DNA of 24,238 bases, from the IMG/VR virus record IMGVR_UViG_3300045146_000025, positions 1 to 24,238 of that record; one strand, given 5' to 3'. The DNA comes from a virus. How positions within the stretch are numbered: position 1 is the stretch's first letter; every line of letters begins with the position of its first letter. A model generated the notes under the pieces. It saw nothing but the letters and a program-made list of their open reading frames with translations. It ran no database searches and was not told where the DNA came from. Both the position numbers and the translations under genes were made by a program. This document shows, one piece after another, positions 14,544 to 21,793 of the stretch.

Positions 14544-14926
14544 CCGGTGATTTCCAGTTCAAAAAGTTCTGCCCGGTCCAGATACTGCAAAAGCGCCTCG
14601 TGCGCGATACCGCTCAACCACACGCCCCAATCGCCCCGTTTCCCGGCCTGCATGCCAACGGCCACGCATCCCCGCAGATCACGCGCCGGGACATTGGCAA
14701 TGTGGATTTCAACATCCGTATGTCCTTCAACTCCCATGATCTCGTAGGCCGGATAAGACTTATTACGTCCATAATGGGTTTGCAGCTTGCACGTGTAGAG
14801 GCCGGGCCGGAGAAACGTATCCGGGATTTCCGCAGTGAAAAACATCGGATGGTGATCCGCCGAACACAAAACGCCCCAGGTCCCATCCGGCGTTTTCGAA
14901 AAACGCTTTAAAAACAGGCGGGTCAT
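14540..14926 (-). CDS. DUF5675 family protein
   Basis: A 128-residue protein with features of the DUF5675 family as I know it: a basic N-terminal strand (RLFLKRFSKTPDGTWGVL), a C-x-x-x-HHP segment, a P-[DT]-x-F-x-x-PG-x-Y strand, a [KR]-x-Y-x-AYE-x-x-x-V-x-GHTDVEIH segment, then a DLRGCVAVG motif, and WGVWLSG before a C-terminal helix. The GCVAVG motif with a Cys and the IH pair resemble the active-site layout of L,D-transpeptidase-like folds, suggesting peptidoglycan contact, but activity in this family is not established. Its neighbours are membrane proteins, which fits a lysis-related cassette. The start is ATG 14926. Confidence 0.7.
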   Translation of the reverse strand: MTRLFLKRFSKTPDGTWGVLCSADHHPMFFTAEIPDTFLRPGLYTCKLQTHYGRNKSYPAYEIMGVEGHTDVEIHIANVPARDLRGCVAVGMQAGKRGDWGVWLSGIAHEALLQYLDRAELFELEITG

Positions 14927-15237
14927 CTATTCTCCTCAGTATGACTGCGCAACATTTCTTTGATCGCGGTCGTGTTGTCCATGATCCTCGGTATATCCGC
15001 CACGGCCTTTTCCACTGCCCGTAATCTGACCTCGTGATCATCGACCTGTTTGCATGCCGCATCGTATTTCGATGATCGCAGCCCAATTGTGTAAATCAGA
15101 TTGATAATTACTAGCGCGACCGTGACGATAACGGTTCCGGCAATGCCAAATTTGACTTGGCCCGGCCTTAACCTTTCGATGTGAATGTGGGAACCGCCGT
15201 CCCCGTCGGACTGCATTGTTGCACGCGGAGGGTTCAT
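14923..15237 (-). CDS. Small membrane protein with C-terminal coil
   Basis: A 104-residue protein: a polar N-terminus (residues 1-30), one transmembrane segment about 31-52 (IAGTVIVTVALVIINLIYTIG), then a helix with heptad-like spacing (DAACKQVDDHEVRLRAVEKAVADIPRIMDN). One span plus a coil resembles XhlA-type haemolysin-associated or accessory holin proteins, though the order of parts differs. It overlaps the previous gene's stop by four bases and the next start by four. Exact function unknown. Confidence 0.6.
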   Translation of the reverse strand: MNPPRATMQSDGDGGSHIHIERLRPGQVKFGIAGTVIVTVALVIINLIYTIGLRSSKYDAACKQVDDHEVRLRAVEKAVADIPRIMDNTTAIKEMLRSHTEENR

Positions 15238-15464
15238 TTTTTGACCACAACTTTCTGGCCGGTTTTCTTTCCTTCGACGTAGTACACGACCTTATCCGGG
15301 TATTCAGTCCATGTTAAAATTTCTTCGTCCGGCGCGAGCGTGACCTTGATGCTGCCGAGCTGGACATCTTTTGCCACCACAACCTTTTCGACTTTTTCGA
15401 TGATCTTCGCGGCCGGAACGGGGTTCTCGGCCTCTGGCTTTTCTGCTTTTTCTTTTGCGGCCAT
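15234..15464 (-). CDS. Small Lys/Glu-rich hypothetical protein
   Basis: A 76-residue protein. Residues 1-30 are charged and probably disordered (AAKEKAEKPEAENPVPAAK), followed by short strands (VQLGSIKVTLAPDEEILTWTEYPDKVVYYVEGKKTGQKVVVKK). It overlaps the next gene by four bases as ATGA and lies after the head morphogenesis gene. No family recognised; a structural or scaffolding role is a guess from position. Confidence 0.65.
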   Translation of the reverse strand: MAAKEKAEKPEAENPVPAAKIIEKVEKVVVAKDVQLGSIKVTLAPDEEILTWTEYPDKVVYYVEGKKTGQKVVVKK

Positions 15465-15477
15465 GATTTTTTTCCTC

Positions 15478-16275
15478 TCACATGATAAGTTGGAGGGTAC
15501 ACCCGCAATTGATTACATCCCCTGCGGGCAAACGTGGATCATAGGGGCCGTCACACGCGACCCCGTTCACGTCAAATTCGTAGTCCATCGGCACAGGGCC
15601 GAGTTCTTCTTGAGCTTGATGTTCGGGCCTGGAATTCAATTTGTGCGTAGCCTTCCACTTCTTTTTTGCGTCTTTGTACTTCTCGGCTACCTGCGCAAGC
15701 CTGTCCCGCGTAGCCGCGGCATTGATTCGTCCCATTTCGGTCCGGGCAATCGCTTCGGCCCGTCCGAATGCCGTCGAGGTCATGTTGCCTGCATCTTTGA
15801 GCGGCGGGATAAACGAGGACAATCGTTGCATCACCTGGTACGGCGACATATCGCCCATGAGCCCGAGCGTGATTTCGGTATTGACCCGCCGAGCCATGTC
15901 GTTCGATAGACCCGTGATGAGCTGAGAAGCCAATGCCTGAGAATTCTTTAAGGATTGGACCGGGATATATGGCAGATACGGGACTACACCTTGAGCAAGC
16001 AACACATCGTCGACCTGTTTGATTCCTTTCGTAAAGGCTTTTTCTTGCCGAGTGGTTAGATCGGTTATGGCGCCATTCCGCAAGTCCTCGGCATATCGTT
16101 CCGCAATGCCGTTGATTTCACGCAGGTTGGCAATCGACCAATCGACCGTTGCGAAGCGCCGCGCAATTGCAAGACGAAATTCCTCGACATACTGCTTGAT
16201 TCGAGTCGCGGCCGCATCCTCGATTTTCAGGTAATCCCCGCGAACGCGGGCAAATTCCCGTGAGGGAGTTTTCAT
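15478..16275 (-). CDS. MuF/SPP1 gp7-type head morphogenesis protein
   Basis: A 265-residue protein following the portal gene, overlapping it as ATGA. The N-terminal 160 residues are helical. The C-terminal part carries hallmarks of the MuF domain: AFGRAEAIARTEMGRINAAA (about 169-188), a charged helix with KKKWKATHKLNSRPEHQ, and CDGPYDPRLPAGDVINCGCTL (241-261), where PRLPAGEVINCRC is typical. In the family it associates with portal or is injected and helps head assembly. Bacterial toxins can share the module, but no toxin domain is fused here. Shorter than some Mu F homologues. Confidence 0.88.
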   Translation of the reverse strand: MKTPSREFARVRGDYLKIEDAAATRIKQYVEEFRLAIARRFATVDWSIANLREINGIAERYAEDLRNGAITDLTTRQEKAFTKGIKQVDDVLLAQGVVPYLPYIPVQSLKNSQALASQLITGLSNDMARRVNTEITLGLMGDMSPYQVMQRLSSFIPPLKDAGNMTSTAFGRAEAIARTEMGRINAAATRDRLAQVAEKYKDAKKKWKATHKLNSRPEHQAQEELGPVPMDYEFDVNGVACDGPYDPRLPAGDVINCGCTLQLIM

Positions 16276-17801
16276 TTTGCCGCCGTCCGGAACGGTTCGG
16301 GTACAGGTTTCTTTCCGTTTCCAAACAATGCCATGACCTGATCCGCTGTGATACTCTTGTCTTTGGCAATCAAGCCCTTGATTCGTTCGATGGGCAGGTT
16401 TTTATAATCCTCTCCGTCTGCATCTTCGGCGGAGGCTTGGGCCTTTTCCAATTCTTCCGCGGGATCAACTTCCACGCCTACGGCTTCCGCAGCGACCGCA
16501 ATTATTTTCAGTGCCGTTTCGTCTGAGATCCAGCCTTGCGTTTTCGCTGCCACCAGGCCGTTGATGATCTGCTGGAACGATGCGGCATTTTTCGAAATTT
16601 CGCGCTTATTCAATTCTGGCATCTGGACTTCAAATGAATCGTCCTCAATCGCCTTTCTCCCCGCCACTTCTTTCAGTGATCCGCGATGAATGAATGCCTG
16701 ATCAATCACATACTTGATGATGGTCTCGATCATGTGCTTGATGAATGCCTGGCGTTCTTCGAGCATTTTGTACGTAGGCCAGCCCATTTCGCCTGCAGTC
16801 GCAAGGTTTGCGTCGGAGCCATCGCCAAACCAATGCAACGGGAATCCCATCCCGCCGATAATTTGGGTTCTGAAAATCTTGAATAGCTCTGCCGAATCGG
16901 ATGATTTAAGATCGGGATTAACGGCTTCGAGCTTGACTTTTTCGTTTGTGTAAAGCATCCCGCCGTTATTGGGGAGTCGATTGGCCTTTTTAAATTCTTC
17001 GAGCTTATTTGAATCCGCTCCCTCGATCATGAAATGCCAAAGAAACGCATTGAGAAAATAAGATCGATCCACCATGTTGAACAGGAATTGATCGTACCCG
17101 TCGAGCCAGTCGGCGTTTGCTAAAATATCAGAGAATCCGCGGGAACCATTGGGGAGCGAATTGATCTTGAAATAAAATGCATCTCCGACCAGCCTCCCGG
17201 CCGTTTTGCTGTTGGGATCTTCGTCAACCTGGATGACTTTTAATCGTTTGCCTTCTTTCCCTCCGGTGCCCCTAAGCACCACCGCCACCGGCCTCTGCGC
17301 ATCTTCTGGATCCGTTGCTATACTGGCGACAGATTTCGCGTCTACATATGCCAGATGCACGAGCCCAGTCTGATCGTTAACGAACGGCGCAAAGATTTGC
17401 TCGCCGAACACCGACAGGGCTTCGCAGTAATCGGGAAGCCGAAGGTTCATTGCATTTCTGGGGTCACTCCAAAAACCGTCAATGATCTCCTGGATTTTTT
17501 GGTCCTTCGCCAAAATTTTGACCCCGCCGCCGACCGAGAAATTTTTGAACGTTCGGACAAGCTGTTTTGCAAGAGGATTTTGGAGCCAGAGTTTATAGGC
17601 AATGTCGATATGGCGGTCGTGGGCAATCGGCGAGAGATCGCGCTTGTTGTTGGGATCAGTAATGGATCGATAAAGATAATCGTCAGAATCGGTTGCCGTT
17701 TGTGCCTCGCGGAGTTTTGCCGCGATGATTTCGTCCAGCGCCCGCCCCGCAAGGAGGCGGCCGGCCTGTGTTCGGAAAGATTGGAAGGAGGGAAATCGCA
17801 T
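16272..17801 (-). CDS. Portal protein
   Basis: About 509 residues from ATG 17801 (a TTG at 17810 is the longer alternative). The portal forms the ring at one head vertex through which DNA is packaged. Recognisable pieces: IAHDRHIDIAYKLWLQNPLAKQLVRTFKNFSVGGGVKI (portal N-terminal helix and wing), a GRLVGDAFYFKINSLPNGSRGFSDILANADWLDGYDQFLFN segment, WHFMIEGAD, and FRTQIIGGMGFPLHWFGDG before the long C-terminal helix. The C-terminus is Glu/Asp-rich. Between terminase and MuF is the standard place. There is no good Shine-Dalgarno sequence before the ATG; a promoter-like TTGACA/TATTAT pair lies just upstream. Confidence 0.9.
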   Translation of the reverse strand: MRFPSFQSFRTQAGRLLAGRALDEIIAAKLREAQTATDSDDYLYRSITDPNNKRDLSPIAHDRHIDIAYKLWLQNPLAKQLVRTFKNFSVGGGVKILAKDQKIQEIIDGFWSDPRNAMNLRLPDYCEALSVFGEQIFAPFVNDQTGLVHLAYVDAKSVASIATDPEDAQRPVAVVLRGTGGKEGKRLKVIQVDEDPNSKTAGRLVGDAFYFKINSLPNGSRGFSDILANADWLDGYDQFLFNMVDRSYFLNAFLWHFMIEGADSNKLEEFKKANRLPNNGGMLYTNEKVKLEAVNPDLKSSDSAELFKIFRTQIIGGMGFPLHWFGDGSDANLATAGEMGWPTYKMLEERQAFIKHMIETIIKYVIDQAFIHRGSLKEVAGRKAIEDDSFEVQMPELNKREISKNAASFQQIINGLVAAKTQGWISDETALKIIAVAAEAVGVEVDPAEELEKAQASAEDADGEDYKNLPIERIKGLIAKDKSITADQVMALFGNGKKPVPEPFRTAAK

Positions 17802-17809
17802 TAAGCCCA

Positions 17810-17837
17810 ATAATAGGGCAAATCAAAAATTTGTCAA
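17810..17837 (-). promoter_or_regulatory. Sigma70-like promoter before the portal gene
   Basis: On the minus strand, TTGACA at 17832-17837 and TATTAT at 17810-17815 are separated by 16 bases. The expected transcription start would be near 17803, two bases before the ATG at 17801, so the mRNA would be nearly leaderless, matching the absence of a ribosome binding site. A 14-mer repeat ends at the -35 box. Both boxes match the consensus well, but it is only a sequence match. Confidence 0.5.
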
Positions 17838-17850
17838 ACTATCTGTAGTG
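17837..17850 (-). repeat. 14-bp direct repeat, proximal copy (operator candidate)
   Basis: The minus strand reads CACTACAGATAGTT. It matches the copy at 17897-17910 (CACTACGGATAGTT) in 13 of 14 bases, 60 bases apart, and overlaps the first base of the TTGACA -35 box. Such spacing suits a regulator site or a duplicated promoter unit. Confidence 0.5.
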
Positions 17851-17869
17851 TTTTCTTGCTGGAAAAGAC

Positions 17870-17910
17870 TATTTATGGCAATTTTTAGGTGAGCTCAACT
17901 ATCCGTAGTG
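17870..17910 (-). promoter_or_regulatory. Distal repeat copy with weak promoter-like boxes
   Basis: The distal repeat (CACTACGGATAGTT, 17897-17910) overlaps TTGAGC (17893-17898), followed after 17 bases by TAAATA (17870-17875). The boxes are weaker than those of the proximal copy, but the same order (repeat, then -35) recurs. This suggests a duplicated promoter with a shared binding site, about 60 bases apart. It starts right after the stop of the zinc-ribbon gene. The 100 bases between that stop and the portal gene hold no ORF. Confidence 0.35.
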
Positions 17911-18084
17911 TCATGCTTTGACTGGCCTTGTCCGAAATTCATTACTTTCGAGGGTCCACCACACCCGCCCGCAAACCGCACATTTTCTCCGACGACGCAA
18001 TCCCTCATCGTCATCTGTGCGCCGCGTTTCGAGGACTTTATCCTTCCCGCGCTCTACGAGATGATTGCATTTTGGGCAACGCAT
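17911..18084 (-). CDS. NrdR-like zinc ribbon mini-protein
   Basis: 57 residues: MRCPKCNHLVERGKDKVLETRR, then TDDDEGLRRRRKCAVCGRVWWTLESNEF and a short basic tail. The CPKC and CAVC pairs, the VLETRRTDDDEGLRRRR run and the GRVWWTLE close match the N-terminal zinc ribbon of the transcriptional repressor NrdR (family pattern: CPxC, VxDSR, DDGxxIRRRRxCxxCGxRFTTYE). The ATP-cone domain of NrdR is absent, so it cannot sense nucleotides the same way. It might bind DNA or modulate host ribonucleotide reductase regulation, or act locally on the following promoter region. The start at ATG 18084 follows the preceding TAA directly, with AGGGTGAG upstream. Confidence 0.8.
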   Translation of the reverse strand: MRCPKCNHLVERGKDKVLETRRTDDDEGLRRRRKCAVCGRVWWTLESNEFRTRPVKA

Positions 18085-18180
18085 TTACTCACCCTGGTTT
18101 AATTTCGGTTTCGCCTCGAACTGTTTGTTTTCAGAATATATTTCTTCGTGCCATAACATCATCCCGCAGTCGCAAGGCAT
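18085..18180 (-). CDS. Small Cys-containing protein, start uncertain
   Basis: From ATG 18180 the frame gives 31 residues (MPCDCGMMLWHEEIYSENKQFEAKPKLNQGE). The frame is open upstream to a TAG at about 18238-18240 and reads VWIYSGGGTNQRPFEG just before the Met, which looks like real protein and resembles small phage proteins I have seen with a GGGT-QRP-EG-PCDCG pattern. No ATG, GTG or TTG is found in that extension, so either a rare start codon is used or the 31-residue form is correct. AAGGA abuts the ATG, too close for normal initiation. The gene runs directly into the NrdR-like gene. Confidence 0.5.
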   Translation of the reverse strand: MPCDCGMMLWHEEIYSENKQFEAKPKLNQGE

Positions 18181-18260
18181 TCCTTCAAAGGGTCGTTGAT
18201 TTGTTCCGCCGCCGGAATATATCCAAACGTGATTGCCCTGCTAGCAAAGCGGCGAACTGA

Positions 18261-19574
18261 TTACATCATTCTGTCCCAAATGGACCTCCGTGTTTTTGCT
18301 GTATTCCGATCAAAGTTTTGATTGATCTGATGCGCCGGCGGACGGTCCTCGGCGACATGCGCGATGATATACCGGAGTGCATCGAGCAGATGAAATGAAT
18401 TCTTGTCATCGATTTCTTCCGTGGATTCGCCGCGGTCATCCAATTTTCTTGAATAGGTTCCGATCTCGTCCAGCACGCCGCAGCAATCCGAAAACACGAA
18501 AAGTCGGTTCGTTTTCATGAGGCCGTACACCCGTTGAATCCCCACCTCGACATCTGAGATTGGTGGTTCCTTGACCGGAATTCCGGCTGCCTGGAATTCA
18601 GCCCGCCATTGCTCTTCGGATTTCGACCCGCCGACCCAATTTGCAACGACTTCGCCCGCCGACCGCTCCGTGAAGCTCTTCGCATGTTCCTTCGCCGTTT
18701 TCGATCCTGCCAAATACTCCCGGTAAACGTACCAATTCGTGACCAGTTCATTGACCTTTTCCTCCGCCACCCAGACCGCCGCTGTATTGATGCTTCCAAA
18801 ATCAAGCCCGACGTGCCGAGGAAATTCCGGGTTGATTGAAAACCGAGGGACCCGCTGCTCATCTGAGAAACAGTCATAAATCATTCCGGCGGGCCGGTCA
18901 AACTGGGCCCGGTAAAACATATTGAATTTCCAGGACGGCAGCGTTCGACGCGCACGGTCATATTCCGCGCGGGGGAAAGCGGGATTTTGAATGCTTTCGA
19001 ATTGAATCACGTCGATGTCGGGATCGCCCGATTTCCACCGATCATAAATTTCATTTTTGAGCCAGCCCAAATTGTAAATCGTCGTCGTCCCAAGCACCCG
19101 GCCCTGGTGGATTGACAGTCTGCGAAGCACCGCCTCCCATGACGACAACCGGAAGGATTTCTGCCCAATTTCGTCGAGATGCGCCGCTTTCGCCGTGGCG
19201 GATTCAAGAGAATCCGGGTTGTCGGCAGACCCGAAAAATAGATTGACGTTTTCAATCCCAGTGCCGTTAATAAACAGCACTCTTTCGCTTGATTTGTATT
19301 CCCCTATTTTCAAAATTTCGCAGAAATATTTCAGGTAGATCGGCAAAAGTTTTTTCTGCATCAAGGGGTACGACGGAGATGCGGCTAAATAATCACCCGC
19401 GCCGCGGCGCTTCATTTCCCGCATCATCCACAGAGGACCGAATTCTGATTTGCCGCCCTGGGTCCCGGCGAGTACGAAAACCATCCGCTTTTCCGAATTC
19501 CAGGCTTTCGTTTGTCCGGGATGTAGATTAACTTTCAGCTTTTCATGTTCGAGTTCAAAAAGATGATCATTCAT
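18261..19574 (-). CDS. Terminase large subunit
   Basis: 437 residues. ATPase: Walker A GTQGGKS at 37-43 in FVLAGTQGGKSEF, Walker B AAHLDE at 130-135, and the coupling motif LGTTTIYNLGWL at 161-172. Nuclease domain: GLDFG at 256-260 provides the first Asp, a second acidic site lies near 363-369 (DCCGVLDE), and LLDALRY at 396-402 gives the last Asp. It cuts concatemers and pumps DNA into the head. The start at 19574 overlaps the small subunit stop by eight bases. The protein is on the short side for the family but holds all motifs. Confidence 0.93.
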   Translation of the reverse strand: MNDHLFELEHEKLKVNLHPGQTKAWNSEKRMVFVLAGTQGGKSEFGPLWMMREMKRRGAGDYLAASPSYPLMQKKLLPIYLKYFCEILKIGEYKSSERVLFINGTGIENVNLFFGSADNPDSLESATAKAAHLDEIGQKSFRLSSWEAVLRRLSIHQGRVLGTTTIYNLGWLKNEIYDRWKSGDPDIDVIQFESIQNPAFPRAEYDRARRTLPSWKFNMFYRAQFDRPAGMIYDCFSDEQRVPRFSINPEFPRHVGLDFGSINTAAVWVAEEKVNELVTNWYVYREYLAGSKTAKEHAKSFTERSAGEVVANWVGGSKSEEQWRAEFQAAGIPVKEPPISDVEVGIQRVYGLMKTNRLFVFSDCCGVLDEIGTYSRKLDDRGESTEEIDDKNSFHLLDALRYIIAHVAEDRPPAHQINQNFDRNTAKTRRSIWDRMM

Positions 19575-20106
19575 TTTTCACGACCATGACTTCGGTGATT
19601 TTGATTTCCTTGTTTTCTTCTCCGTCTTGAATCTGTTTTACGACGCTGAAATTTTTCTGCCCAAATTCCTCCGGTTCCGTCCTCTCGGCGAGCCAGGCGA
19701 TGGCCTGCCACTGTTTTTGTGAAAGCTTAACTGGGAATTTTTTATGACATTTCGGACATTCAACGTCGATTTCTCCGAGGCCCGCCGCCTGAATGATTTC
19801 CGCATAAAGATTGCATTTTCTGGCGCGTGCTTTTTTTATTCTCTCCGAGAATTCCGGATGCTTTCGAAGCCAAATATAAAATGTGTCTTGCTGAATCCCG
19901 ACCAAGTCGCAGGCTTTTTTATTCGATAGACCGTTAAGGATGGCTTTTTCAAGGTCTTGAACGATTTGTTCCGAATATTTTCCAATCGCTCCGCGCTTCT
20001 TGACAACCACCAGGGCCTTAGACTTCTTCGGCTTTTTCATTTTCCCCATGCCCTTTTCACCCTCCTGTACAATTGCTTCCATTCTTACGTTTGGCTTTCC
20101 CGCCAT
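19567..20106 (-). CDS. Terminase small subunit (helix-turn-helix), with CxxC insert
   Basis: About 179 residues from ATG 20106; a GTG at 20115 and later ATGs are possible starts. After a Lys-rich N-terminus, residues 43-97 (KYSEQIVQDLEKAILNGLSNKKACDLVGIQQDTFYIWLRKHPEFSERIKKARAR) form the classic small-terminase helix-turn-helix. Next comes a short insert DVECPKCHKKFPVKLS with a CPKC pair resembling half a zinc ribbon, then a helix (WQAIAWLAERTEPEEFG) and an acidic tail. It recognises the packaging start site and hands DNA to the large subunit, which follows directly. The WLAERTEPEEF text is typical of this group. Confidence 0.85.
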   Translation of the reverse strand: MAGKPNVRMEAIVQEGEKGMGKMKKPKKSKALVVVKKRGAIGKYSEQIVQDLEKAILNGLSNKKACDLVGIQQDTFYIWLRKHPEFSERIKKARARKCNLYAEIIQAAGLGEIDVECPKCHKKFPVKLSQKQWQAIAWLAERTEPEEFGQKNFSVVKQIQDGEENKEIKITEVMVVKNE

Positions 20107-20155
20107 AGGGTACACCCCCCGGTCTATGATGTTAAACTGTAAAGAGTTGTGTCTT

Positions 20156-20266
20156 TCAAAATGGATTAATCCTCGTCAGGATTCCATATTTTTTAAACTC
20201 CGTTGCACGTTTGTCGTACTCAGCGATGGACCAACGCCGCAGTATCTTCGCCCGCTTGCCCCTCAT
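20156..20266 (-). CDS. Small basic protein, 36 residues
   Basis: ATG 20266 overlaps the previous stop as ATGA and follows a perfect AAGGAG. The product (MRGKRAKILRRWSIAEYDKRATEFKKYGILTRINPF) is strongly basic and helical. No known family, though the pattern resembles short phage proteins before small terminase genes. A DNA- or RNA-binding role is possible from charge alone. The following 49 bases to the small terminase start hold no ORF. Confidence 0.72.
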   Translation of the reverse strand: MRGKRAKILRRWSIAEYDKRATEFKKYGILTRINPF

Positions 20267-20511
20267 GCTTTTTTCTCCTTCGTTTCTTTCTTCAGACGAT
20301 ACGCCGGAATGAGCATCATTTTCCCGGAAATTGCCAGACGGTAAACATATTTACATTCCAATTTATTGGCAGAATGCAGGGTTTTTAGCATCCCCCTTAC
20401 TTTCATCTTTGAAAGACCAAGGGCATCTTTCATTTCGTTCACCGTGGTCCAGTTTTCATTTTTCTCCGCGGCTTCCAAAATTTCCTTCAGCGATGCAAGC
20501 AGATCCGACAT
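20263..20511 (-). CDS. Small winged-helix-like protein
   Basis: An 82-residue protein with helix-turn-helix-like text: SDLLASLKEILEAAEKNENWTTVNEMKDALGLSKMKVRGMLKTLHSANKLECKYVYRLAISGKMMLIPAYRLKKETKEKKA. The middle (WTTVNEMKDALGLSKMKVRGMLKTL) resembles a DNA-recognition unit, followed by a short wing (KLECKYVYRLAISGKMMLIPAYRL). It could be a small transcriptional regulator acting on packaging genes, or a DNA-binding accessory. Overlaps the next gene as ATGA. Confidence 0.65.
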   Translation of the reverse strand: MSDLLASLKEILEAAEKNENWTTVNEMKDALGLSKMKVRGMLKTLHSANKLECKYVYRLAISGKMMLIPAYRLKKETKEKKA

Positions 20512-20522
20512 ATTGCCTCCCT

Positions 20523-21554
20523 TTAATCAAGATAAACAGGCATTTCGTAAACCATCCTTCCATCGGGCCTCCACACGATGAGCATCTGCTGGGGAGGTTC
20601 GGCCGGGAATCCCATCCCGTATGCGAATTCGTCATATCCCTTTACCGACCCAGTGAAAATGATCCCGCTTTGATTGATCGTTTGATGCCAATGGCCGCCG
20701 ACAAGAAAATCATACGGCTTGTTGATTGACTGTTGACGTTTCCTCCGGCGAAAATCTCCGATGAACAAAGGCGACCATGCCCCTTGAACTCCGGCCCCGC
20801 CCTTGAATTGGTCTCCGTGAATCACCCTGAAAATTTTCCCATACAGAGAAAATTGCGTTTCCGTGGAATCTGATAACTGCCATGTGATACGCTTGTCATC
20901 TAGCATCATCAGGCGGACAAATTGAAGCAATAGCCAATCCCAATTTCCCCAAACATATTGTTTATAATATGGCTTCGATCTGTCACGGCCATGATTTCCA
21001 ACAACAGAGACGATCCGCACTCGTTTAAATTCCCTGGTCATCGAGGAAATTATCCATTTGTAAATCGGGGCCAACCTTAGAACGGCCTGGGGAATCGTTG
21101 AATCGTTTGTGATTTGAAGCTCCTCGTGGATATTCCCGGTAACATTATCCCCCACGAGGACCAAATCGATTCCGTCGTATTTTGCATATATATATCGATG
21201 CAGTAGAGACGAACATTTTTCGACCATCGTCCGAAGCCGCGATTCCGCTATGTCGGAATCATATTTGTTGATCCCTTCGATTGCCCTGGGATCTACGACT
21301 TCCCCGAAATGCACATCGCCCATAATCAGCATGGGCATGAGGTTAGGGTTTTTATGGGGGGATGAAGGAACCCGTGCCGGCCAGGATATGGGTTTCTGGT
21401 CAACGAGGCCGGCCTGTGCCCCATAGATAATTTTCTTGATCGTCGCCGTGGTTACCTGTTGTTTTTCGGATGCCCTGATATTGTCCTGCAATTTCCGGAT
21501 TACTTCCCTGAGATGCGAGTTCTCGGCTTGTAAAAATTTCAAAGAGCTATTCAT
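20523..21554 (-). CDS. Calcineurin-like metallophosphoesterase
   Basis: A 343-residue enzyme with all metal-binding motifs in order: GDVHFGE at 79-85, GDN at 135-137, GNHGR at 186-190, HGD at 246-248 and GHWH at 287-290. An N-terminal coiled segment of about 35 residues (SLKFLQAENSHLREVIRKLQDNIRAS) precedes it. Members act on phosphodiesters or phosphomonoesters with two metal ions; SbcD/Mre11 nucleases share the fold. In phages such enzymes near the terminase are often annotated as DNA repair nucleases, but substrate cannot be told here. It starts at 21554, overlapping the preceding gene as ATGA. Confidence 0.85.
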   Translation of the reverse strand: MNSSLKFLQAENSHLREVIRKLQDNIRASEKQQVTTATIKKIIYGAQAGLVDQKPISWPARVPSSPHKNPNLMPMLIMGDVHFGEVVDPRAIEGINKYDSDIAESRLRTMVEKCSSLLHRYIYAKYDGIDLVLVGDNVTGNIHEELQITNDSTIPQAVLRLAPIYKWIISSMTREFKRVRIVSVVGNHGRDRSKPYYKQYVWGNWDWLLLQFVRLMMLDDKRITWQLSDSTETQFSLYGKIFRVIHGDQFKGGAGVQGAWSPLFIGDFRRRKRQQSINKPYDFLVGGHWHQTINQSGIIFTGSVKGYDEFAYGMGFPAEPPQQMLIVWRPDGRMVYEMPVYLD

Positions 21555-21793
21555 TTTGTCCTTTTTATCTGGTGAATAATTTTTATTCCGTGTTTCTTGC
21601 GGAGTTCTTTCGTTGCAGCATCGTCCCGTTCGCAGTCAATATGTATTTCATTGTTTTCTGTGGATATAGCAAAATCAAATACATGGACAAGCGAACAATC
21701 ACAACATTCCACCCGCAATTTTTCCGGCGGATGAATCGTTACAATTTCGCCATCTTCCCAATAAGTGAATTTATGTTTTACAATCTTCTTCAT
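21551..21793 (-). CDS. Small Cys-containing phage protein (CCDC motif)
   Basis: An 80-residue protein: MKKIVKHKFTYWEDGEIVTIHPPEKLRVECCDCSLVHVFDFAISTENNEIHIDCERDDAATKELRKKHGIKIIHQIKRTK. The ECCDCSLVH motif near residues 29-37, followed by strands and a D-D-x-A-T/R helix, is a pattern I recall from small phage proteins with CCDCGLVH; their function is not known. The extra Cys could complete a metal site. It lies in the loose run of small genes before the metallophosphoesterase. Confidence 0.7.
   Translation of the reverse strand: MKKIVKHKFTYWEDGEIVTIHPPEKLRVECCDCSLVHVFDFAISTENNEIHIDCERDDAATKELRKKHGIKIIHQIKRTK

Noticed and set aside
17801-17820. GCCC/GGGC hairpin at the portal start as a terminator
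   Set aside because: The stem is only four bases with a seven-base loop and no T-tract in the right direction; it overlaps the promoter-like -10 box.
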